The translations under genes and the position numbers were made by a program. Below the pieces are notes generated by a model. It ran no database searches. It saw only the letters and a program-made list of their open reading frames with translations, and was not told the origin of the DNA. From a virus: 28,579 nucleotides of DNA. The stretch is taken from the IMG/VR virus record IMGVR_UViG_3300029913_000087, positions 1-28,579 of that record. The stretch is one strand, 5' to 3'. Below, one piece after another: positions 22,931 to 28,579 of the stretch (within the stretch, counting starts at the first letter, position 1; the number at the start of each line of letters is the position of its first letter).

Positions 22931-23758
22931 ATGGAAACGGTAGCCCTTGTTAGAGTGATTAACCTTCAGGTTCTGCCGCGATCTATCCTCCTTGATAAGA
23001 TCGATAGGTCCTCTGGACAGTTCGTGACCGATATCACGTATGCCCAGACTGGTAAGCAGCCTTGCTATGTACCTCAGAAGAATCCGATCGATCCGACTGT
23101 AGACGGGTACATAGACCTCGTCCCGACTGATGAAGTTTTACTCCAAGTCAACAAGCCGCACGGCGTTATTGTTAAGCTAGCAGCAGCTGGGTATGTAAGT
23201 TATTTTGCCCATTCCGGAGCACTAACGGTCGCGCCGGTTGTTTCGGCTGCGGTGCATGGCGCTCCTCTTGCTCAGTCTGGTGTAAACGGTGTTCTAGGGC
23301 TAGCCGTTGCTGGTGTTGCAACATTCACGGACTCGACAGCCACAGCATTCACAGCATCGGATATTGGTAGCCCAATAACAATTTCTGGTTCCATCCATGC
23401 TGTAAACAATGGAACATTTGAAATTGTTGGCTACACCTCTTCATCCACAGTTTCGATTGCAAACCCGGCTGCAATCGTTGATACGGCTGTTGATGTTTGG
23501 TCAACACCTGGTGGCCTGCCGATCACCGGCACTACCTTTCTATCTCTATCTCCTGACCACACATATGTGTACCTAACAAACGCTTCTGGTGTGGTTCAGA
23601 AAATTACAGATACCGCCATTATTGCAGCAGATGGAATGGTGTCTGCAACAAGAGTTTTTGTTCCAGAAACTTTGATCGTTGGTGGTCCCCCCACAACTTC
23701 TTGGAAAGTTCAAGTACAAGCTAATAGTAAGCAGAGCAATCTATACTCTGTCACATAG
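22931..23758 (+). CDS. Beta-rich virion protein with NnGTF-type repeat domain
   Basis: The product has 275 residues, with AGGAG (22917-22921) nine bases before the ATG. The N-terminal ~80 residues are a mixed domain. Residues about 125-195 form a Ser/Thr/Val-rich module with AVNNGTFEIVGYTSSSTVSI, matched by NDGTFQIVQYISATSVVIAN in the gene at 23819. Such modules recur in large phage structural proteins. There is no transmembrane or catalytic motif. Good SD and capsid-like codon use indicate substantial late expression. It is probably a minor virion or appendage protein made alongside its neighbour. Confidence 0.75.
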   Translation: METVALVRVINLQVLPRSILLDKIDRSSGQFVTDITYAQTGKQPCYVPQKNPIDPTVDGYIDLVPTDEVLLQVNKPHGVIVKLAAAGYVSYFAHSGALTVAPVVSAAVHGAPLAQSGVNGVLGLAVAGVATFTDSTATAFTASDIGSPITISGSIHAVNNGTFEIVGYTSSSTVSIANPAAIVDTAVDVWSTPGGLPITGTTFLSLSPDHTYVYLTNASGVVQKITDTAIIAADGMVSATRVFVPETLIVGGPPTTSWKVQVQANSKQSNLYSVT

Positions 23759-23818
23759 AAAAGTGAGTCCATCATTTTCACGTTTTGATGAACTAAAGTC
23801 TTTAGGAGAATTAAGAAA

Positions 23819-25066
23819 ATGCGAGTTGGACTAATCCGTCAAGATCTGCCGAGAATGTTCATACAGGATCTTGAACAGACCTCGCAGCGCAACTTCAGCT
23901 CACAGCCACCGGGCCAAACTCGATATATCGAGTACCCAACCTCTAATGAGCTGACAAGCGTATTGAATCAATACGCCTTCTTGTCAGCATTGGGTGCTAG
24001 TGCGAGCTACCCTCTGACCATTTCAGGATCTAACGACACGCTGAATGTGTTTTCATCAGCGTCAGTTAGTTCTACTATTACAGTTACACATGCCGCATAT
24101 AGTGCAGCTGCTCTTGCAGCTTATCTAAATGCACAGTTCTTGAATCTCGGGCTACTTTTCGTAGCCAGTGTTCAAGGCGGGCAGATTCAGATCGATACTG
24201 TTGCACCAGCGAGCCCGTATGTGCCGTCGTTTGCCACAGCGTATACTTTACCTTCACCCCCGTTGGGTCTCTCGCATGAACATTACTTCGTCAATCCGCT
24301 AAACTCGGGTCCGACTGCGTATATGAAGTTCACGGGTAACCTAGCAACCGCTCTCGGTGGTGCTATCACTACAGCGAGTACGGCGATTGTCGGTCTTCCA
24401 GTCGCCGCTACGGCCACTAGCTCGGTATCTCTCAAGGGTATTGGGTCAAACCTTGGTGTGTACCAATACACCAATATTAGCGGTCAGACTGGTGCTGCTG
24501 GAACAACTGCCGCAGCTCTCGGAGCTAACGGAACAGTAACTGTCGGTGGTCTTACGGGAATGACCGCTAACTCGGTTCTGCATTATCTGACCCTTACGGG
24601 CGGATCTGCAGGAAACGATGGCACGTTCCAGATCGTGCAATATATATCGGCGACGTCGGTCGTTATTGCCAATGCCACTGCAGTCGCAAGCGATTCGTCT
24701 CTCACCTGGCATGAGCAGACAGTCTCGTTCAACATTTCCTACTCCCAAATTGGAGCACTTTCGACGTTCGTCAGCATGGAAGGTTATAGTGCGACAGTCC
24801 CAACAGGGTCGTTCCTGGCGCTTGCGACGGCGATCCAGAATGCCATCGCCCCCAGTCTGGTTGAGACTGGTCCGGTTCTCCTATCATTCGCTAAGGGAAA
24901 CCTTTCCGTGATGGTTTCGTCCTACTTCCAACCCGGTTACCCGGCTCAGGGACCGAATGCGTCACCATTCGGTGGAAATGAAAGCGCAATATCGCGTCTT
25001 GGTTACGCCATGGGTCCCGCAGTTTTCATCACTGAGAATGACGGGTCTACGACGTATTCTTTATGA
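23819..25066 (+). CDS. Beta-rich virion protein, paralogous module to 22931
   Basis: The product has 415 residues with a TAGGAGA SD. It opens with a short helical piece (MRVGLIRQDLPRMFIQDLEQ). Two hook-like beta modules (GSNDTLNVFSSASVSST and TVSFNISYSQIGALSTFV) flank the NnGTF-type module near residue 260. The C-terminal part (YFQPGYPAQGPNASPFGG and beyond) is Gly/Ser-rich. Its codon use is GC-rich, like the capsid gene. It is followed by a hairpin and then a GIY-YIG endonuclease gene, the same order as at the capsid gene. Likely an abundant structural protein; the exact role is unknown. Confidence 0.75.
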   Translation: MRVGLIRQDLPRMFIQDLEQTSQRNFSSQPPGQTRYIEYPTSNELTSVLNQYAFLSALGASASYPLTISGSNDTLNVFSSASVSSTITVTHAAYSAAALAAYLNAQFLNLGLLFVASVQGGQIQIDTVAPASPYVPSFATAYTLPSPPLGLSHEHYFVNPLNSGPTAYMKFTGNLATALGGAITTASTAIVGLPVAATATSSVSLKGIGSNLGVYQYTNISGQTGAAGTTAAALGANGTVTVGGLTGMTANSVLHYLTLTGGSAGNDGTFQIVQYISATSVVIANATAVASDSSLTWHEQTVSFNISYSQIGALSTFVSMEGYSATVPTGSFLALATAIQNAIAPSLVETGPVLLSFAKGNLSVMVSSYFQPGYPAQGPNASPFGGNESAISRLGYAMGPAVFITENDGSTTYSL

Positions 25067-25080
25067 TCTAATGTTTGATA

Positions 25081-25101
25081 AACCCACATAAGTGGTGGGT
25101 T
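25081..25101 (+). terminator. Hairpin between the virion gene and the first GIY-YIG gene
   Basis: AACCCAC (25081-25087) pairs with GTGGGTT (25095-25101) over seven bases with a seven-base loop. The T-tract is poor. It sits 14 bases after the stop at 25066 and 13 bases before ATG 25115, and may end or attenuate transcription into the endonuclease gene. Confidence 0.55.
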
Positions 25102-25114
25102 GGTAGGGTCAACT

Positions 25115-25948
25115 ATGGCCCCAGTATGGATAATTTATTGCCATACCCACACTGAATCCCAACGGCGTTACATTGGTCTGACTAAAAAGACCATGTTACG
25201 CCGTTGGCGTGAACATATTCAGAACTCAAGTCGTAAACAAAGAGGGTATTCGCATTTGTGGAACGCGATTCGTAAATATGGAAAAGATGCATTTGAACAT
25301 CAGGAATTTTCAGTGAAATATGACACGATTGAAGATGCGAACGCCGCTGAAGAATTTGCGATTGAATTGCTTTGCACTAGAGACCCCAAATTTGGATTTA
25401 ATTTCATGAAGGGAGGCACACATACTCCACATCCAGTTAAGAATCCATGGGATCGTCCAGAATTTCGAAATAATAATTTGGATCATACTCGAAACATGGG
25501 TAAATCAAATTCTGCTAGAAAGCACAATTCTCACATGGCAAAGCAGCGGTGGCAGGATCCTAGTTATCGAGAAAAGGTAATAGCAACATGTATTGCTACT
25601 CGTTCTACTCCAGAGTCATTTGCTCGTTCATCTAAGGCGCAGAAAGAAAGATTTTTAAAACCTGAAGAACTAGCGAAGTCTGTTCTTAATTCTACTATAA
25701 TGTGGCAGTCTGATGAATACCGAGCTAATAATGCGAAACTTTGGGAAGATCCTGATTTTCGTGAGAGGTGTCAGTCGGGACTTATTCGCGGTTCTTCATT
25801 GAATAAGTCCAAGACCCACTGTCGTAATGGTCACGAATACTCTGAACAGAACACCTACGTAAAACCAAAAGGTAATCGAGTGTGTCGTATTTGTATTGGA
25901 GCTAGTAGAATTAAATCGGACGAGAAACACGCGTCCCGTACCAACTAG
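25115..25948 (+). CDS. GIY-YIG homing endonuclease, copy 1
   Basis: ATG 25115 is chosen over an in-frame TTG at 25100 inside the hairpin; there is no SD. The product has 277 residues. The catalytic domain shows IIYC (6-9) and RRYIGLTKKT (17-26), then RRWREH, AIRKYGKDAF and AEEFAIE, as in freestanding GIY-YIG enzymes. The middle is made of W/x-x-D-P/S-x-Y/F-R repeats (WQDPSYREK, WEDPDFRER) typical of DNA-contacting linkers. The C-terminus has a zinc site, HCRNGHEYSEQNTY with CRIC. The first ~100 residues are nearly the same as in the gene at 26218. The gene is AT-rich relative to the upstream virion gene. Confidence 0.88.
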   Translation: MAPVWIIYCHTHTESQRRYIGLTKKTMLRRWREHIQNSSRKQRGYSHLWNAIRKYGKDAFEHQEFSVKYDTIEDANAAEEFAIELLCTRDPKFGFNFMKGGTHTPHPVKNPWDRPEFRNNNLDHTRNMGKSNSARKHNSHMAKQRWQDPSYREKVIATCIATRSTPESFARSSKAQKERFLKPEELAKSVLNSTIMWQSDEYRANNAKLWEDPDFRERCQSGLIRGSSLNKSKTHCRNGHEYSEQNTYVKPKGNRVCRICIGASRIKSDEKHASRTN

Positions 25949-25965
25949 TATAGTATATTACACAA

Positions 25966-26211
25966 ATGCCTGAACTTGATAACGAATTTGAGACACATGA
26001 TATCTATCTAGCTGCATATCTACAGATTGCATCATGTGTACTAAAACGTAGGCGCCGACAGGGACCTAGAGTCTATTTCATATTCACAAATACTGGGGGT
26101 CCTATTAAGGACTTACGTGAGGATTTCTACTCAGGTAAAGCTATGGTGAAAGCGCACCAGTATAGTCAGTCTGTAATTGCGATGAAGAATTTAACTCAGA
26201 TCGATACCTAG
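25966..26211 (+). CDS. Small DUF5659-like protein between two homing endonucleases
   Basis: The product has 81 residues and no SD. DIYLAAYLQIASCVLKRRRR followed by VYFIFTN, then a loop and a C-terminal helix (AHQYSQSVIAMKNL), resembles the small DUF5659-type proteins of phages and bacteria, whose function is not established. The gap to the upstream endonuclease is 17 bases and to the downstream one six bases, so this native gene has mobile genes on both sides. It may be the target locus. Confidence 0.6.
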   Translation: MPELDNEFETHDIYLAAYLQIASCVLKRRRRQGPRVYFIFTNTGGPIKDLREDFYSGKAMVKAHQYSQSVIAMKNLTQIDT

Positions 26212-26217
26212 TTATCG

Positions 26218-27099
26218 ATGTCTTGGATAATCTATTGTCACATCCATATTGAATCGCAGCGTCGTTATATAGGTCTTACTAAAAAGACTATACACCAACG
26301 TTGGCGTGAACATTGTATTCGAGCAGAAAGTCATTTTTCGAATGCAATTCGTAAATATGGGGAAGATGCATTTGAACATTATGAATTCGCACAGAAATAC
26401 GATACTATTGAAGATGCGAATCGAGCGGAAGAATTTGCAATTGAATTTTGGTGCACTAAAGATCCTGAATTCGGGTTCAACATAATGAATGGTGGATTTC
26501 ATATTCCTCATTCAGTTAAGAAAAATCACTGGGATGACCCTTCATATCGTGCGGCAGCATCTGCCCGATCAAAAGAAATTAATTCAAGACCAATCACAAA
26601 AATGAAAATATCAGCTGCTCTTACTGGTAGAAAGATGGACCAAGGGCATAAGGATAAAATTTCTGTTTTTCAGAAACAGTATAATGAGGATCCGGTAATT
26701 CGTAACAAACGATCTTTAATTTCTAGAAAAGCATGGTCTTCTCCAGGTTTTAGGGAGAAACAATCTCTATCTCATATGGGAAAAGTTACTAGCCCGGAAA
26801 CCCGTAGAAAATTGAGTGAAGTCTGTAAATCTAGTTTACCTGAAATTCGTGCCAAAATTAGTGCATCTTCAAAATCCAATACCCCGGAAGCTAGAGAGAA
26901 CTATCGAATTAAATTACTTGAATTTTTCAGAAAGAAACGTGAACAGCACCCAAATTATCATATGTGTAAAAATCATGGTCTGACTCTGTTTAGTGACTGT
27001 TATAAATCATTCAGGAATGGTTATACTAGATACACTTGTAAGAAGTGTGCATTGAAAAATGGACAGAAATACCGTTCGTCTTTGATTAAGGGCCTTTGA
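26218..27099 (+). CDS. GIY-YIG homing endonuclease, copy 2 (NUMOD3-type repeats)
   Basis: The product has 293 residues and no SD. The catalytic part is SWIIYCHIHIESQRRYIGL (2-20), then QRWREH, AIRKYGEDAF and AEEFAIE, paralogous to the gene at 25115. After it come NUMOD3-like DNA-binding repeats (KISAALTGRKM, SPETRRKLSEV and a third near residue 220). The C-terminus has a different zinc site, CKNHG with CKKC. The shared catalytic half and divergent DNA-binding half suggest duplication followed by change of target site. It is closely packed after the DUF5659-like gene. Confidence 0.88.
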   Translation: MSWIIYCHIHIESQRRYIGLTKKTIHQRWREHCIRAESHFSNAIRKYGEDAFEHYEFAQKYDTIEDANRAEEFAIEFWCTKDPEFGFNIMNGGFHIPHSVKKNHWDDPSYRAAASARSKEINSRPITKMKISAALTGRKMDQGHKDKISVFQKQYNEDPVIRNKRSLISRKAWSSPGFREKQSLSHMGKVTSPETRRKLSEVCKSSLPEIRAKISASSKSNTPEARENYRIKLLEFFRKKREQHPNYHMCKNHGLTLFSDCYKSFRNGYTRYTCKKCALKNGQKYRSSLIKGL

Positions 27100-27121
27100 C
27101 CCTTCTATTCCTTTTTGGTGT

Positions 27122-27508
27122 ATGGGTCGAAGTGTACCAGCAGGTCAACTAGTTCTAGACCAAATTAACTTTTATATGCCTTCGGGCAGTATAAATCGTG
27201 TTATTGGTATAACAAGCGTTTCATTATCACTCAATATATTTTCTGATAACTGCCTTTTAAATTGGCCGCTACTTGATGGAACAAATGTAGCGAATTTTTC
27301 AGTATCGTCAGGATCTGTATATTTCAATGAGATATCCGGATCTCCAGGATTTTACTCCATTAGATTTTTCCCTGATAGAATTGGATTCTGGTGTTTGGTT
27401 TTCCAAAATCTAACCCTGAACGAAGAAGCCATCCGTTCATATGATGTCACATCTGCTAGACCCGGTCCTAGTAATGATCTTAATGCAACATTTCTTCCTA
27501 ATCCATGA
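27122..27508 (+). CDS. Small beta-sandwich virion-type protein
   Basis: The product has 128 residues and no SD. The sequence alternates hydrophobic and polar residues, with an Ig-like strand order (VIGITSVSLSLNIFSD, GFYSIRFFPDRIGFWCLVFQN). Its pattern G-x-Y-x-x-x-F-x-P near residue 78 echoes the repeats in the following gene. The stop TGA overlaps the SD of that gene, so the two are coupled. A tail or fibre component is likely by context only. Confidence 0.65.
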   Translation: MGRSVPAGQLVLDQINFYMPSGSINRVIGITSVSLSLNIFSDNCLLNWPLLDGTNVANFSVSSGSVYFNEISGSPGFYSIRFFPDRIGFWCLVFQNLTLNEEAIRSYDVTSARPGPSNDLNATFLPNP

Positions 27509-27514
27509 GGATAC

Positions 27515-28579
27515 ATGCCAGTTTTCCTCATACGGAACAATTTATCTAGAGGCGATTTAAAACTATTACTGAGTAATAGTAATGGATACGCTCAAGATGC
27601 TTCATCGGTCCGATGGACCATATATGCCAGAGATGGCAAACAAGTTTCCGGTAAAAATCTCCAGGCTATTCGTCAAACTTGCGGATTTTACTATGCGCCA
27701 TGGTTTACAGATGTTCCAAACGGTAATTATTCGTGTATTTGGGAAGTTACTCAAGAATTCGGTGGACCAACAGTAAAAATTACAGAATTTATATTTGTAG
27801 TTGATCCAGCCAGTTATCCTTGTGCTCGTCCGATTAATGAATCAGCCGTCCCCGCTCAAGGACAACTAACATTTTTATCAGGACAGGCACTTGGCCCTGG
27901 CGATTTACCCCTATATCTGAGAAATAAAGATGGGCTTCTGCAAAATGCATATGTAGTATTTTTTACGATTTTTGACGTTGCTATGAACAGTGTTAAGTGT
28001 AGAACACCAGCAATGAATTTTGGTGTAGGTACATATTATGCTCCATATTTTATTAGTGTTTGTAGCGGGAATTACATAATTCAGTGGGAATGGCAAACAG
28101 ATCAAAATTCACCGATGAAATCCGTTCGTGTCGAATTCGGAGTTGTGGACCCAGGAAGTCCGTACTCTGTTGTTGTTCCGATTTTGTGTTCGAGTTCATT
28201 ATTTGCTAATGGTTTGGGTTGTGGTTTTACGACAAAACCCATACTTACAAGAATATTAGTCTCCCAATGCGACTCAGGTGGTGGAGGTTCATGCGGCACT
28301 TATAGACAATTACCTTGTCAGACGTTCGTTCCCCAGCAAGTTTTTTCACCTCTACCGCCATGTCCACCAAATCCGGGATGTTGTGACGTGGAAATTCCTC
28401 GCACAGTTCATTTGCAGAACTCTTTACTTCCATCTACAGGCGATTGGACTAATCAACCATCTTATGTGATTCCGAATGGAATTCATAAGATCACCTTCTA
28501 CATTACATATGCTTATGGGGTACCAGGCGGTTATGCGTTATTACGTCTTCTTTGGGGGAATGGGACGGAAGAAACACAA
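27515..28579 (+). CDS. Ig-like repeat virion protein (3' partial)
   Basis: The ATG at 27515 has GAGG four bases upstream and the frame stays open to the right edge: 355 codons with no stop, so the gene continues beyond the window. Two tandem beta modules are visible. One contains TCGFYYAPWFTDVPNGNYSC and ends in FVVDP; the other contains GVGTYYAPYFISVCSGNY and ends in GVVDP. This is an Ig-like duplication. A Cys/Pro-rich linker (PPCPPNPGCC near residue 290) and a further beta domain follow. Repeated Ig-like domains are common in exposed tail or head-surface proteins. Function otherwise unknown. Confidence 0.8.
   Translation, partial: MPVFLIRNNLSRGDLKLLLSNSNGYAQDASSVRWTIYARDGKQVSGKNLQAIRQTCGFYYAPWFTDVPNGNYSCIWEVTQEFGGPTVKITEFIFVVDPASYPCARPINESAVPAQGQLTFLSGQALGPGDLPLYLRNKDGLLQNAYVVFFTIFDVAMNSVKCRTPAMNFGVGTYYAPYFISVCSGNYIIQWEWQTDQNSPMKSVRVEFGVVDPGSPYSVVVPILCSSSLFANGLGCGFTTKPILTRILVSQCDSGGGGSCGTYRQLPCQTFVPQQVFSPLPPCPPNPGCCDVEIPRTVHLQNSLLPSTGDWTNQPSYVIPNGIHKITFYITYAYGVPGGYALLRLLWGNGTEETQ

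Noticed and set aside
1-28579. tRNA, rRNA, CRISPR array, insertion sequence or integrase
   Set aside because: Looked for cloverleaf-like, regularly spaced repeat, terminal-inverted-repeat and recombinase signals; none seen by eye.

Overview
The window looks like part of the virion-structure region of a large tailed bacteriophage (Caudoviricetes). The reasons are a prohead (capsid maturation) protease, an HK97-fold-type major capsid protein preceded by a decoration-like protein, many alanine/glutamine-rich or beta-rich structural proteins without enzymatic motifs, a collagen-like protein, and at least five homing-endonuclease elements. Base composition is mixed. The capsid genes are fairly GC-rich with good Shine-Dalgarno (SD) sequences, while the homing endonucleases and several small genes are AT-rich and often lack an SD. 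The host cannot be named; two lipoprotein signal peptides suit a bacterium. No tRNA, rRNA, CRISPR array or insertion sequence was seen.

Layout. Positions 2-3547 hold four co-directional structural-type genes, the first cut by the left edge, followed by one small reverse gene. Positions 3831-6578 encode a prohead protease whose catalytic-serine motif is interrupted by a 390-residue LAGLIDADG intein (4380-5549). A glutamine-rich protein (6716-8164), a decoration-like protein (8361-9056) and the major capsid protein (9080-9970) follow. Directly behind the capsid gene lie a strong hairpin and a three-part protein (zinc ribbons, Vsr-like nuclease, Mom-like GNAT fold). Positions 11.6-15.0 kb form an accessory patch of small genes on alternating strands. 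It includes a reading-frame-broken gene and two reverse-strand zinc-knuckle miniproteins that repeat a motif from the capsid protein's N-terminus. Positions 15.05-20.06 kb hold structural or unknown genes, a freestanding LAGLIDADG endonuclease apparently inserted at a gene junction, a SWIM zinc-finger protein and an FmdB-like zinc ribbon. Positions 20.09-25.07 kb encode exposed or appendage-type proteins: collagen-like, lipoprotein, LamG-like and three beta-rich proteins. Two paralogous GIY-YIG endonucleases then bracket a small DUF5659-like gene, and the window ends in Ig-like repeat proteins. The last gene (27515 to the right edge) is cut by the window.

How it fits together. The protease, decoration protein and capsid protein form a head-assembly group, and the glutamine-rich proteins are candidate scaffold or core components. 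The downstream beta-rich, collagen-like and LamG-like proteins are candidate fibres or surface proteins. The homing endonucleases sit in or beside conserved virion genes, several just after hairpins that could stop transcription or hide the translation start. Most functional names below rest on motif recognition by eye, not on database searches.
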